The notes beneath the pieces are model-generated. The model searched no databases, was not told the DNA's origin, and was given only the letters and a program-made list of their open reading frames with translations. 64,000 nucleotides of DNA from NCBI GenBank assembly GCA_016617785.1, contig JADILM010000003.1:1240001-1304000 (forward strand). The letters run 5' to 3'. The stretch's first letter is position 1. Each line of letters opens with the position of its first letter. This DNA comes from Sporobolomyces roseus (lineage: Eukaryota > Basidiomycota > Microbotryomycetes > Sporidiobolales > Sporidiobolaceae). Position numbers and translations under genes: made by a program. This document shows positions 1-11,900 of this stretch, one piece after another.

Positions 1-3000
1 TTGAAACAAGTGTGACTAATCGGTAGTCGATCCGAATCTTGTCGTCCCAAACAAGTGATCTTGATCGAGAGTGAAGTGATACCGGTCGAAGGGAGTCGAT
101 CAGAGGAAGTGATAAAGTGTAAAAGCTGTCTTTGCTGTTTCGCCGAGAGCGACCATTCGAAAATCGACCAAAAGTTCCTACGCTCACAAAGAACAAACTC
201 TTAATTAAGCTTCTGTGAGACGGGCATTGAGAGATGAGAAGGGGACGTACTGAATGACCTCGTCGTATTCCGGGTCGAAACCGTGGTAGCTCGTAATCGA
301 CTTGAACAGTTCAACGTCGAATTTGATCCCTTCGTCACTCTTACTCCCTCTAACGATCAATTCCAGCTCTTCTCCCTTCAACAACGAGAGAGCGTTTCCA
401 CTGCAGACTTGTTTGAACCCAGCAGAGAACGCTGAGAACTGCGTCGAGATCGAGGTGTCGAGAATGAAAGTGAGGAGTAGGGAAACGTATTCTGAGCTCA
501 AAGAGGAAAAGGTCAGCATGTGATGATCAATGAGCTGACCAGACAGTACAGAGCTCACCTTGTCTGTTCTCGCTGTTGACCGTCATCTCTTTCCCTCCTT
601 CACACAGCTCCACCTCGACGATTTCTCCCCATGCCTCATAAGTCCCAACAAAGTTCAATGAGAACACCTCCTCTACATCATCTTCTGTGTAGTCGAGGAG
701 TTGCTGTAATCCTCGAGCGAATGAAGGTCGGAACTCTCGTAGATCCGAGAGAGTGTACCCGGAATCTGCACCCGAAGTTGAGGTTGGAAATTCTCCCATG
801 AGTTTCTTGTAGGTGACCTGAATCAGAAGACTTCTTCGCATCAGTCGTCGTCCTACGAAACGAGAGAAGCGCTTGAACCTTCCGACTCACAAGAGGTAAA
901 GGAATATCAAGAGTATCGCAATGATAACAAGCTAATCCGACAACAGCTCCCAACAACCAGTAATCTTCCTCTTCTACCATCCCGACACTTCCAGGGTTGA
1001 ACCAACAGAGTTGCGAGTCTGGGTCGGCAGGAGTGAACATTCCGAACGAGGGCGAGAAGAGCGAGCGGCACAAGAGGAGGAACCACTCTTTCCGTAGACC
1101 GCCTGAGGAATGAGAGCACGTCAGGAAGTCATCAATCAAAGAGAGTCAGAGTTCCGGACGAACCAGCATCGATTCCTTCTTCGTCTTCAAACATGATTCG
1201 TAAGGATTTCCTCAAGTTTGAGCGATTCGATGAGATCTGTTCGCACCGGGTTTCGAGATCAGCATAGAACCTCTTCAAGTGACATCGGAAAGATGCGAAC
1301 CTGGTGTAGAGAGTCCTCGACCAATCGATTCCGTCGAACGTTCAGCACTAAAAGAGGTAACCCTTCCTCCGTTTCGTACCCTGTCGAGGTCGACGTTCGA
1401 TAAGCTGCTGCAGTCGCATTCATCTGTGAGTGCGATCTCCAAGACTGATTAGGTCAAGCAATGGAATATCAGATCAATCAAGAATTTCGCTCACGATTTG
1501 ACGTTGATTATCAAACTCCAACAATCGATTCTTGATTCCCAAACTCAACAAGAACGGATATTGACAAAAGCTGAACTGCCTGTGAGTCTCCGTCCTTGTC
1601 TTCAGCTCTGCGTAATTCGGACTGAGTAAAGGAGAAGGAAACTCACGAATCGCCTTCTTCCCACGTTAAGAAATCCTCTATCCACTCTTCTTCATGCAAC
1701 CCATCGATCAAACTAACGTACCAACTACTCAGCTCTACCTTCTCTCGATGCTTTTCACTCGCGTTTCGAGCAGCCAAGAATAAGCTCGCGATTTTTGCGG
1801 AGGAGCGGACTTGCCAGGAGGTTGTATAGTGTTTAGAGGAAGAGAGGAGGGAGGAGAGAGTGAGTGACAAGTAGGAACAGATTGATTCGATCTTGGAGAG
1901 GAGACGGGAGGAGGGATAGGAGGGCGAAGAGAGGTAGGTAACGAGGTGATGATGTTGAGTATTGGGAAGATTCGAGAGCCTGTGAGGCAACGGCGCGATC
2001 TGCAGCTTGTCAGTGTCAAGTTTGTAGAGGAGAGTTGCGCAGTGCACGTCACTCACAGTCCGATGAAGCGAGAGTACAAGACTCGTCTTTGCCCCGAATC
2101 TGGATTATACTCCGAGCTGAAGACCGGGGACTCGAGCAAGGCGATGATCCAGCTCCCGCTAAGCTCCTTCAGTCCAGCTCCGGGTCTCCTCAGTAAAGCC
2201 TCAGTTTTCGCTCGCAACATTTCCATCACTTCTGTTTTGCTCCTGATCAGGCTGTAGAAGGTATCGAGGGTCTGAAGGGACGACGAGAGAGGTAGCTCAG
2301 ACCTTGATGAAGGTGGAGAGTGGAAAGAGGAGTCGAGAGCTGCAGGGGAATCGTAGATCCGAACGAGGTAGTCGATTAATTGCTCTTCCGCCTCATCGAG
2401 GGTCGCTTGCCGCGTCGTCGATGCGAGCTCGAGCTCGTGGAGTCGTCGGGCGAGTTGTTCGTCGGTTTCGTTCGAAGGAGGGCAAGAGGGAGGAGGTGAG
2501 AATCGTTCAGAGAGTTTTAGGATGTCTTCGGCTGATACTGAATAAGTGGCCGAAGTCGGTAAAGCTGTCAAGAGTCGCTCATTTAAATATGTGATCTCTC
2601 GGGAATATGAGAGTGACTCACGAGAAGATCCTTGAGTCTTTCGAGGGGGTAAATCGTTTGTAACTCGACAAACTCCGCACTCGTACGCTTCACTGTCCCT
2701 AGGCCACCTCACTTCGGTATCGCAGCAGCAGCATTTCCCACTCGTCATCAATACTGGAGGACCTCTATCGCTATTCGACCTGAATTCGCGAAGACTCGAG
2801 GAAGAAGCATTTCTCGAAGGAGGTAGAGAGTAAGAATTGCCTCGCTTGGCTGAAGATTTCCTCGATTGAACTGATCTAGGTGCAGTCGATCCTGATAATA
2901 AGAATGTACCTCCTACGGGTGGTGATTTCCAGGGATCCGAGGAGTGGTTGAATGAGCGATTGAATGAAGTCGGAGTTGAGGAGGCTGAGGAGGAAGGGTA

Positions 3001-3114
3001 GGCTAGAGGTGGGGTATCCGAGGTTGTAGAGTAAGATGATTCATTGTACATTCGAGATCGGAGCAAGTGAAGGGAAGGAGACGAACCATTTCTTGTCCTG
3101 CTTTCTCTCATCAA
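1..3114 (-). CDS. HUL4: HECT-type E3 ubiquitin ligase (Hul4-like), 3' end cut by window
   Basis: Transfers ubiquitin from an E2 to substrates through a HECT-domain cysteine. The first exon begins at 3114 with a long Ser-rich N-terminus, then a four-Cys zinc motif (CCCCDTEVRWPRD...CGVC) near residue 130 that is typical of fungal Hul4 orthologues. I could join the HECT domain across at least seven exons: FSFCQYPFLLS (about 1585), the LVEDSLHQ block, IMFEDEEGIDAG joined to GLRKEWFLLL (about 1100), FTPADPDSQLCWFNP, then GNALSLLKGEELELIV. The last visible exon is 182..1, read after an acceptor GTGAG|CGT, and ends SDRLPISHTCFN. The catalytic Cys codon is at positions 8..6, so only two further codons and the short C-terminal tail lie outside. 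Introns inside the HECT domain are about 50-75 nt. The gene is divergent from the surface-protein gene, with only 9 nt between the two start codons, so the annotated start may be too far upstream or the promoters overlap. Family assignment is strong; the Hul4 name rests on the zinc motif. Confidence 0.9.
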
Positions 3115-3123
3115 CAGATCATC

Positions 3124-3769
3124 ATGAAACTCTCAATCTTGCCTGTCTTAGCAGTGAGTGCACTCCTAGTCCCTTTGAGATGTTCACTGACCACTCGAAT
3201 CGAACAGCTCCTCTTCGCATTCGCCTCTGCCCAACCCGCCGAAATCCCTTCCAATCAAGCTCCTTCCTCCTCATCTGCTGCTCCAACGACCTCAGCGACT
3301 AGTCAAGCATCATCGGCAACATCAGTATCAGGCTCACAATCAATCTCAGGCTCACCAAGTCAATCTGGAAATGCGACTTCCTTGCCTTCAACTTCAGTTC
3401 CAGTTTCCCTCTCGACCGCAATCATTACTTCCCAACTAGTCACCGTATCGGGTTCAAGAACCATCACTCTGAATACGACGATTCAATCAGTCGCGACTTC
3501 GACCCTTGCGACAACTCGGAACTTGACCCAGATCTCAGCGACTCCTACTCAATTATTGAGTATCACCGCTTTCGCTCCCGGTCAATCAGTTTCGGGAATC
3601 AACCTTGGTCCAGGTGATGGTATGCTTTCTCTCTTCGCTATGAGTCGCCGACAGAGCTGACTGGATGAGGTCGAGGCCTACAGGTTATGTCGCAGCGGGA
3701 GATAAACTCGTCGGATCGATCGCTACCCTCTCACTCGCCGCTCTCGTGGGTGCGTACGCCCTACTCTGA
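3124..3769 (+). CDS. Small Ser/Thr-rich secreted, probably GPI-anchored surface protein
   Basis: Start MKLSILPVLA, then an intron with GTGAGT donor (3154 region), then LLFAFASAQPAE. The joined sequence makes a normal signal peptide cut after ASA or AQP. The mature part is about 150 residues of Ser/Thr/Ala/Gln-rich sequence (SSSSAAPTTSATSQ...) ideal for O-mannosylation. It is followed by VTVSGSRTITLNTTIQ-like beta-rich stretches. A second intron starts CCAG|GTGATGG and ends CCTACAG near 3684. The last exon encodes AAGDKLVGSIATLSLAALV and ends ALL, a C-terminal hydrophobic tail that in such proteins serves as the GPI signal. No conserved catalytic domain is visible. Cell-wall or membrane surface localisation is an inference from this architecture, which is common in basidiomycetes. 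It is immediately divergent from the HECT ligase gene. Confidence 0.75.
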
Positions 3770-4138
3770 GGTGAGCTCATACTTCTCTTTCACTATCCCT
3801 CCTTCCAAGCAATGTTGATCCGATTCTCTCGACAGAATGATTCACGATTCTTCTTCAGCTATCCTCTCTAATAGACACTGCTTGAATCTCCCTCCTCCTT
3901 TGACGGACACTCTTACGCTATCCCCTTTCCACGCTATGATTCCTTGTCTCGTTCTGTTCTTCCTCGCATTGTAGCTCTTTCATGTCGTCTTTTCCTCTTT
4001 TTAACAATTCATAATTCTCTTTGTGTCCTTCGACTTGAGGCTATCATTGCGTAAAAATTTCAAGCTGAGTCAGAGAGAAGCGACCTCTTGTTGCGATCTG
4101 CGAGAGTCTCCAACTTTTCTGTTTCCCTGCACTCTCGC
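3770..4138. other. Spacer, no gene seen
   Basis: This is 369 bp of pyrimidine-rich DNA between the surface-protein stop and the PLPBP gene. I see no conserved coding segment. It should hold the 3' UTR of the first gene and the promoter of the next; CT-rich tracts near 3780-3960 are consistent with that. Confidence 0.5.
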
Positions 4139-5228
4139 ATGCTCCGTCGAAACATCTCTAGCACCACTCGAACTCTCTCCAAGCACTCTAAACCAATCCC
4201 AGCACTCAAACCTCATTCAATGCCAGTCGAATCAGCCACTCCCGAGAGAAAACAAGAATTGATCGAATCCTATGAACGCATCAATTCTCGAGTTCAATCG
4301 GCGGCGAACAAATCGTCTACTGTGAGTAGCGCACTCGCTACACAGAATCATCGAGGGAGAGCTGATCAGATTTGAGTGGACGGAAGCGGGTAGAATCCTA
4401 GATTAGTTGCAGTGTCCAAAGTTAAACCTAGTAGCGATATTCAAGCGTTGTATGAACATGGAGTGAGGCATTTCGGAGAGAACTACCCACAGGAATTGGA
4501 AGGGAAAGCGAAAGAGGTCAGTTTTCGACTACTTTTCGCAATTCTCACTTCGAAATTGACAAGTGCGAAACCCGACAGCTCCCTGAGGATATCGCATGGC
4601 ATTATATCGGTACTCTACAATCAAACAAATGCAAGATGCTAGCTTGTACGTCGTCGAGATCCTATTCCCATCATCACTTCGAAAAAAAGGTTTGGCTGAT
4701 TATCGATAAGGTCTTTTTCAACGGAATGTAGCTATCCCAAATCTCTTCTGTATTGAAACCTTGACCTCCATCAAATCTGCCAACCACCTTCACACTACAC
4801 TCTCTTCCCTCTCCCCTCCCCGTTCGACACCTCTCAACGTATTCCTTCAAATCAATACCTCTGGCGAAGAATCTAAATCCGGTTTAACTCCCCTCCTATC
4901 AGACTCCTCAGAGTCAAACACCGAGGTGCTAGACGTCGCGAAACACATCTTGAAAGAATGTCCAACGTTGAGATTGAAAGGATTAATGACGATTGGATCT
5001 TGGGACAACTCTTCTTCGGGAGGTGAAGATGAGAATCCAGATTTCAAAGCATTGAAACAGACGAGGGAAGCTTTGATGAGTAGATTGAAGGAGGAGGAGG
5101 GAGTCGAGGAGTTCGAGTTCGAGTTGAGTATGGGAATGAGTAACGATTTTGAGAAAGCTATCGAAATGGGAAGTACGAACGTTAGGGTCGGTTCAGATAT
5201 TTTCGGTAAACGACCTCCTAGGGATTAG
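4139..5228 (+). CDS. YggS/PROSC (PLPBP) family pyridoxal-phosphate homeostasis protein
   Basis: This family binds pyridoxal 5'-phosphate in a TIM-barrel and buffers free PLP and amino-acid pools; it has no known catalytic turnover. Visible family blocks are [20 protein letters not shown] (PLP lysine in AVSKVKP), [26 protein letters not shown], then [26 protein letters not shown], and [23 protein letters not shown] followed by IFG, the phosphate-binding end. At least three introns are needed: GTGAGTAGC at about 4322, one near 4515-4577 before CTCCCTGAGG, and one near 4640-4730. The chosen ATG at 4139 adds a basic, Ser/Thr-rich leader ([18 protein letters not shown]) that could be a mitochondrial presequence; an internal Met near 4219 matches the usual start of the family. 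Dual targeting by alternative starts is possible but unproven. Confidence 0.92.
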
Positions 5229-5391
5229 CCTCGCTTTTGTACTCTTCACTGAATCTGTAGCTTACTTGTCTGATCTGCGTTGCATTCCGAATTGAAGAAG
5301 TGAACGTATGCACTCTTTCCGAGTTGAAAATGAGCGAAGTATTCACTTGGTGTTTCCACCACTACGATTCACGAACAGACAGACTGGAGTA

Positions 5392-6990
5392 ATGCAAGTA
5401 GCCGGACCTAGCTGGGCACAACAACGAGGGGATGTACAACAACCTATGTCTCCAATGTATGGAGAGGACTACGAGCGTTCGTCCAGTTTCTCCCTCTCTC
5501 GATCTCTCTATTCTCACTAATAGGAAATGATCGGAACGCAGAATACGCAGCTCATGCAGCACATGCAGCAGCCGTATCTCAGCAACATCAACAACAGCAT
5601 GTGGGAACTGGAGAGAGCAAGCGGGACAAGAGGAGGAGGGAAATGGTAGATCGAGTACAGAGACTACATGAGGATACTGTAGCTAGGCGGGATAGGTGAG
5701 CTCTTCATCTCTCTTTGGAGTCGTATTCAATCAGTCGGAGTTGAAGAAAGGCGATTTCGGGTCGAGGCAAAGGTTGAGCGAATGCATCTCAAATTGGAGT
5801 GGGTGGGGAGAAAGGCACCATTTGGAGGGCAAGGGCTACTCCCATGATCCACTCTCCAAAAGCACTGAGCGAAACCCAGAACGAGAAAGCTAACCTTTTT
5901 TCTCTTTCCACTTCTTCGCTTTGTCGACTCGTTTCAAACAGAGTCTATCACGAGCTGTCCCAAATCTATGCCCGTACAGCCGACGAACTCCTTCCACCTC
6001 CAGTATTCCCCATCTCTGATTCGTCCATCCCAGTCTCCCAACTTCCCCCTTCCGTAGCCTGTACCGATCCTTTATTCCCCGACATGTTCCCAACTCCTTT
6101 CCTCTTCTCCTTACACCGGTTGTCCCTCGAACGAGCGAATAGACAGTTGGAGATCAGGTTGTTTCATACGCATCAAGTTGCGAGTGCGAGGAGGTTGTAC
6201 GATGCCGAAGTTGAGAGGATCGAGGATGAGTACGAAGGAGCTACGAAAGGAGTTGTAGAGAGGTTACTGGAGGGTGTCGAAGAGAGACGGAGGAAATTGA
6301 TCGAGGAGAAGGAAGGTGAAGGTGTGGCAATCGGTGAGTTTGAGGAAGAGATTCTATAAACATCTTAGAATTCGAAAGAGGGAAATCTGACGTGTTAACT
6401 TTTTCCTACTCACAGATGGCTTACTCGACCCTCAACGTACTCATGGTACTCGACGAATGCGGGGAGGACCGAACAAATCGCACACATCACGACCTCACCT
6501 CCCTTCGAACCCAGGTAGCGGTTCAAACGGTGCCGCCTCTCCTTCTGAATCAGTCGCGAACGGTTCGAAAGAAGGTCAATCAGGAGGAGGAGGGGTTGAT
6601 GCATCCGCACTCGGTTCCTTATTGGGTTTGAATCCAATCTCTGATCCATTCAACCTTGCATCCTCCCTCTTACCCGGTTCAAACGGTGTCGTTTCATCCT
6701 CCTCAAACGCACTCTCCGCTCTATCCGGTATCGGACCAACCGCTTCATTGCTCACGGGTACTCTGTTGGGAGTTGGAACTTCGACGAAACGGAAAACTGG
6801 TGGAAGGACTCAACCGGGTTTACCTCCTACTCATTATTTGGTGCAGTCGGGAACTTATTCTCAGTTTGGAAAGAGTATCGCTGGATTGTCGGCTTTGAGA
6901 GGAGAAGAAGTAGAGGGGGATCTGGTAGAAGTGAGGAGGAAACGACAGAGGGTTGCAACGGGAAGTGCGAGAAGGAGGGGTTACGAGTGA
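5392..6990 (+). CDS. SDS3: Sds3-like subunit of the Sin3/Rpd3 histone deacetylase complex
   Basis: Nuclear corepressor subunit that helps hold the Sin3-Rpd3 deacetylase together. Exon 1 starts MQVAGPSWAQQ. Exon 2 follows an intron beginning GTTCGTCC and encodes an Ala/His/Gln-rich stretch then a basic coil (ESKRDKRRREMVDRVQRLHE). Exon 3 (from about 5942) carries the diagnostic block: YHELSQIYARTADELL, SLERANRQLEIRLFHTHQVA, DAEVERIEDEYEGATKGVV and ERRRKLIEEKEGEG. These are long coiled helices as in the Sds3/BRMS1 family. A further intron near 6334-6415 joins to a Gly/Ser-rich tail that ends RKRQRVATGSARRRGYE, a probable nuclear localisation signal. It converges with a weak minus-strand gene. 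Family assignment rests on the helical block; the tail is not conserved to my knowledge. Confidence 0.8.
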
Positions 6991-6994
6991 TTCA

Positions 6995-7375
6995 AATCGG
7001 GTCTTTATGTTGTAATGGTTTCCTTCTGATTCTACTTCGTTGGATCGGGGACAGGGATCTGGAGAGGTCTCGAGTTGACAAGTTTTCGCCAGAGTGTCAA
7101 AAGCTAATTCGCTCAGATTCCGGCTCCTCTGCATGACTTCTTGCGCAGCTCTACGGGGCCGATCAGAGTCTCTCTCGAGCTCCTCCCTCCTTGCTTGTTG
7201 AACGAGCGACAAGACTTGCAAAGATTGAGTTTGATGAAAACGGGAAACCCAAAGCTTACTCCCCTCTGAGCAACCTGCAACTCATTCGACCGTAATAGCG
7301 AGCAGAATACGACGGCAAGACTAAGATGGCAGCGCGACCGTGGCCCGAGAGGCGGTTCAGTCGAATGGAAAGCAT
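6995..7375 (-). CDS. Possible small mitochondrial protein (doubtful)
   Basis: The first exon begins at 7375, MLSIRLNRLSGHGRAAILV followed by LPSYSARYYGRMSCRLLRGE. Rich in Arg and Ser with no acidic residues until its last codon, it resembles a mitochondrial targeting sequence. A GTAAGC donor near 7263 can splice to a CAAG acceptor near 7194, continuing EELERDSDRPRRAAQEVMQ, then SRNLSELAFDTLAKTCQ, a short amphipathic helix-rich part. After that the open frame runs on into the 3' end of the convergent Sds3 gene (to 6820), which is unlikely, so the true end is unknown; I set it just short of the Sds3 stop. No family was recognised and no CTGAC branch site is seen in the intron. Treat as a hypothesis. 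Confidence 0.3.
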
Positions 7376-7752
7376 TCTCAAGCTCGCAAAGATCTTCGAA
7401 GCTCACTTGGTCCCTCTCGACCAGAAGCTAAGCCGGACGAGTCTCTCACGATGAAGACGAGAAAGCAGTTGTGTAGTCAGAGGATCCTTTTTCAGGGATT
7501 CTGTAGGGGAGGGTTTATTATTTCCGCGAGACCGTGGCTCGTAGACGATATAATACTGATCGTACACAAAAAGCCATCTGGCCTCTTTCATACGGTCTCT
7601 CTCGATCCGTCGAACGCTCCCCAGATGTGCGTTTCAATCGCTTTTTAGGATAGCATTTCGTTCGATGTCGTAGACTACTGTTCCTCGTTCCTCGTCCACT
7701 CTCGTTTCGCAAGCTCAAGTCCTCTTCAACATCCATCCTTCAGCTTCCTCTC
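7376..7752. other. Spacer, no gene seen
   Basis: About 380 bp between two minus-strand genes. Open frames here (plus-strand frame from 7340, minus-strand frames over 7403-7736) show no conserved segment and no splice-supported extension. It is probably the promoter of the small gene above and the 3' UTR of the next. Confidence 0.4.
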
Positions 7753-8455
7753 TTATTCGTCACTTGCAGCCATCGAGATATCCATGTATTCTTCAATCAT
7801 TCCAGTTTCTTCGGAATCGACAATCATTCCGTCCTCTTCGAAGCGAGAGGAAGAAGACGAGAGATTGAGTTGATTCTCGGTTCTTGAGGGAGATCTGTTC
7901 CCAGTGTAGAAGGTTGATGAACGAGAATTGAGAGGGAGAGGTTTGACGGGACGGGAAGAACGAGGTGAACGAGGTGAACGAGGTGAGACCGGAGAAAGAA
8001 TAGAGCGTGGATTAGTAGTAGCCGTTGCATCTTCTGATGACTTTCTAGCCTTGCTGATACGCGCTAATGAAAGGGGAAAGGAAAGGGGAAAGATCAAAAG
8101 GATTGAAAATTCAAATTTCGGGATGAGAGAAAAGTCGTAACTCACGCCCATTCTCTTTCTCCCTCTCCTCCTGCTCTAGAGTAAGCGTGTACTGTTGTCT
8201 TACATAAGGACGTATTCGATCATCGATTAGTTTACTGATAGAATTCAAGTATTCTTCAGAAGTTTCGACATCTTTGTTTCGTTTGAGGAAGATAGTGAGA
8301 GCGTATTGAGTAGACCATTCGAGAGCGAACCAAACTTTGTGAGTAGAGTCAGAGAGAGGGAAAGGGAATTCTCTTGAGGGAAGGGAGTCGAGATCGAGTG
8401 CTGGCATTGCGTTCTCATAAGTCCTCTTGAGAGTTCGAGTCGAGAGGTTGTGCAT
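7753..8455 (-). CDS. Uncharacterised lineage-specific protein, Ser/Pro-Arg repeat C-terminal half
   Basis: Start MHNLSTRTLKRTYENAMPAL at 8455. The N-terminal 105 residues look folded and helical (THKVWFALEWSTQYALTIFL, EYLNSISKLIDDRIRPYVRQ). One intron (GGGC|GTGAGTTACG ... CATTAG|CGCG, about 8138-8066) joins to a disordered tail with SPRSPRSPRS repeats and many Ser/Arg, ending in an acidic stretch (EETGMIEEYMDISMAASDE). The repeats come from a 9-bp tandem (GAACGAGGT) at 7960-7985. I do not recognise the family. The SPR repeats could be CDK or SR-kinase sites. It is divergent from the large unrecognised gene at 8937 across a GA/CT microsatellite-rich promoter region. Confidence 0.65.
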
Positions 8456-8936
8456 TTTGAGTCGGTCTGTGAATAGTTTGACGCGTGGTAAGAGTGAAAG
8501 TGAGAAGTGAAGTGAAGTGAGAGAAAGAGAGAGAGAGAAGCACTTTTTGACAAAATAGGGGTCCTGATTCAATTGACGGTGACGAGAGAGAATTTCTTCT
8601 CTCTCCTTCTCTTACCCTTCACTTCAGTACTAGTCTGGAATCCTACAAGATGTCAACAACGAAGAAAAGTAGAGATTTGAGAGAAGTTCAACGCTCTCTC
8701 TCTCCTCTCTCAACGGTCGACGTGGGAAAAGGTTCGAGCGGTAGGAGAAGGAAGTACTTAACCTATGAAGAACCTTGACAACGACGAAAGAGAGAGAGAG
8801 AGAAGGGAGTAAGATCAAGTGAATGCGGTGCGAAGAGGTGTTGGCTGAGGCACGAAATTTCGAAGGAGATCTCTCTCTCTCAACCTCCCTCTTCTCTTCT
8901 CTCTTTTCAAATCACTCGCTACCTCGACCTCTCCAA
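8456..8936. promoter_or_regulatory. Divergent promoter region with CT/GA microsatellites
   Basis: 480 bp between two divergent genes. It holds several simple-sequence tracts: a GA run at about 8521-8540, CTCTCTC at 8695-8710, GAGAGAGAGAGAGA at 8788-8803 and CTCTCTCTCTC at 8871-8882. Such tracts are frequent in fungal core promoters, where they favour nucleosome depletion. No TATA box stands out. Confidence 0.4.
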
Positions 8937-11900
8937 TGGCTAAGAAGAAACCTACAGTCCCTCCTCCGTCTACTAGTAGCTCGTCCGCTGCTGCTGGTCC
9001 ATCGACTGGAGGAGATCTCTTCGAAGGAGGTCAACTTCCAAGTTTCTCTTCAACCTCTCGTGAGTCGTCTGTACTCTGCCCTTCAGTACCATTATCGTAG
9101 TGTGCTGACTGTAGATACTCGATTGGGATCGATAGCTCAAACTCAACCTAAATCTAGCAAATCTAAAGGAAAGGCGAAAGCTAAGGATCAAGATGCGGAA
9201 GAGGGTGGTGAGGAAGAAGAGAAGGATTCGACGCCCGATGCGTTGATCACTGATGAGATCGATCCTGGTGAGGCTAACTCTCTCTTCTCCATCGACGACT
9301 TGAAAGCTGATTTGGTCGATTGTTTCTTTAGATCTCGTTCCTGCTGGTTCGTTCCCTTTCTCTCTCTTTCTGCTCGCTGCCTTATAGCTGATTGTACTTC
9401 GCTGCTGAAGGCGATCCCTTCGCTGTCATTGCCGCTCTTCCCGATGACCAGCGAACTTTAGCCCTCGATACGATCTCTCAACTTGATTCCGTCGCTTCGA
9501 GCTCAACAGCAGACGCTCAAGAGAAGAAGGAGTCATCAACGTACAACGAACTCAAGTGCGAGCGAGACTTGGACTTCATCAAGCGTCTGATCAAGGAGGT
9601 CGATCAGTTTCAAGTCAACCTCGAGCCGGGTACGCCCAGCTGATAACTTTCCCTCCTCTACCGACGGTCTCTGATCTCGCCGTCTCCTGTACAGACTTCG
9701 AAAGAGTTCTCGACTGCATTCTACCTATTCTCTCCGCCAAGATCAACAGCCGAACCTTCCGAAACAAGTCTATTCCAGGTGCTCACCTGCTGCTCGACTC
9801 TTCACCCTCTTCCGCACGTCTACTCCGAGCATTCTTCTACGATTGGTCTAACATCAAGTCTCGTCGGTTCTTCGTTCTTGGATTCGACGAGGTACATCAG
9901 GTCGAACTTCCAGGGAAACTTCACTTCGACCTCCTCGAGCTTGCGACTCCCGAGGATGGATCCCTCACGTCTATCGCCGAAGTCATCCCTGGCAATCAGA
10001 AGGGTGCCAATGCACTCGCGACCTCGTTCGCTCGAATCGCAGCTGAACGAATCGCCAAGGGTGAAACTGGACATTGGCGAGCAGCTTGTTTTATGGAAGT
10101 GATGGATTTGCTGGAGGAGAAACGATTTATAGAGTCTGCTCACATTGTCGTCAAGGGAGTTTATGCGGGAACTACAGCGGATATGAGGAAAAGGGGTAAT
10201 ACTTATGAGGTTAGCCTTCGACTCTCTTGATTCCTCCCTGACGTCGCTCATTCCCTTCGTTCTCGCAGTACAAGTTCAAAAAAGGCGAGCTACAGTTCTA
10301 TGAGAAGCTCGCCTACGGAACTCCTGGCAAGTCGAAACCGAAAGACGAAGCTGCTATCGAAGGATCGAAGAAGATCTACGTCGCGGGGAAGATCTCACCA
10401 AAATTCGAGTCTCCTACCTTGTACGTCAAGTATCTCTCGTCCTGTCATCGCTCTCTATGCTGACCTGAACGTTTTCGTTACAGCCATCTCGTCGCTGAAG
10501 CGTTCACCGCCGAAGTCCTCAAAACGATTTCGCCCTGGATTCGCTCGTCGTATCTCATTTCTGTCGAGTTGAACACCCAGCAACTCAAGATGATCCCTTA
10601 TCATGTTCCTACCAACTTCATGGATCCGATTATTCCTTCGTGGCTCCACAACGATCAGAAAGATTCTGCTGAAGATGTGAGTCTCCTAGCTCGCAACCTT
10701 TCCTCTCTCCCTCGATCGGGAACTGATTACTCTGATTGTCTTTCAGCATCGCGACAAGCTTCATCTTATGCAGAACGGAGGATACGGTGTTCGTCCACTA
10801 TTTCCGACACTTCCTCGCTGATCCCGTTTCACTGACTCCTTCTTCGTTTCTCGCTACACAGGCTCACCTACAGCGAGAGGATCGATCTGGAGGCATGAAA
10901 GTTACCTTCGTCCTCCCTACTTGCACTATCTTCGACTGCTCTCGCCTAACGGTCGTCATTCCCATCGAAACCTGCCGCGATCTCGGGATCATCTCTCCCA
11001 CCGAACCTGCTGAGCTGCTCGCTTTCAAAATCCACCTCTGTCGTCCCGAGGAGAATTCGCTACTATCGTTCTCGTATGGAGAGAAGAACTTCACTAAAGT
11101 TGGATTAGTCAAGAGCAATCTCGGAGCCATGGTGAATTTCGAAGTGTGGGAGAAGGAGAACGATGTAGTCTGGGGGAAGGGTTATATGGATGGGAAAGCG
11201 GTCGGGAAGAAGGAACTCGAAAAGCTGTTGGAGAGTGTGAGTTCCCCTTTTCTCGCTCTTTGTCTCTTCACGTCGTTCTCGTGTGCTGATTCAGCTCTTG
11301 CTCGATAGGCGAACCTCGCAAGAGCTTCCCGTCAACTCGCTCGAAGCACCTCCACCATCAAGACTGATCTGATCCTCGAAACTTCGATGCTACCCGGAGG
11401 TAAAGGATTACCTGTACGTTCTCTGCGGCATCTCTCTTCTCGACAGAATCAGTCACTGACTTCAACCTCGCGAGTAGATTACCTGTTCGTTCCGATCCCT
11501 TGACAGCGATCCCACGCTTCATGTCGTCTTCCAACCAAGCGATAAATACGGTATCCCCGTCAACAAGACTGGTTGCAGACGCTCCCGCACAAATCTTCCC
11601 AAGCCATTCCTTTCTCTTCTTTCAACACCGATTCCTTCAAATGACGACGACGACGAGGAAGAGCTTCGAACTTGGGAGGACGCGCTCAACAATGGGAAGA
11701 CGGACTCTCCCCATCGTCAAGGATGGTTCGTCAACCGCGAATCAGGATTCGTTATCGTTTTCGACACGGTTGGAATCGAATTTTCGCCCCTCGACATTCT
11801 CTCCCAGCTCTTCTACGACCGTTACCGAAGGGGATATGCCGTTGCTCAAGATCGAGTCTGGAGGTCTCAGAACTTCAAAGGAGAGGATCTCTACCTTGCG

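Noticed and set aside
7340..7648. Plus-strand open frame of 102 codons
   Set aside because: No motif, no splice context, and it overlaps the start region of a more plausible minus-strand exon.
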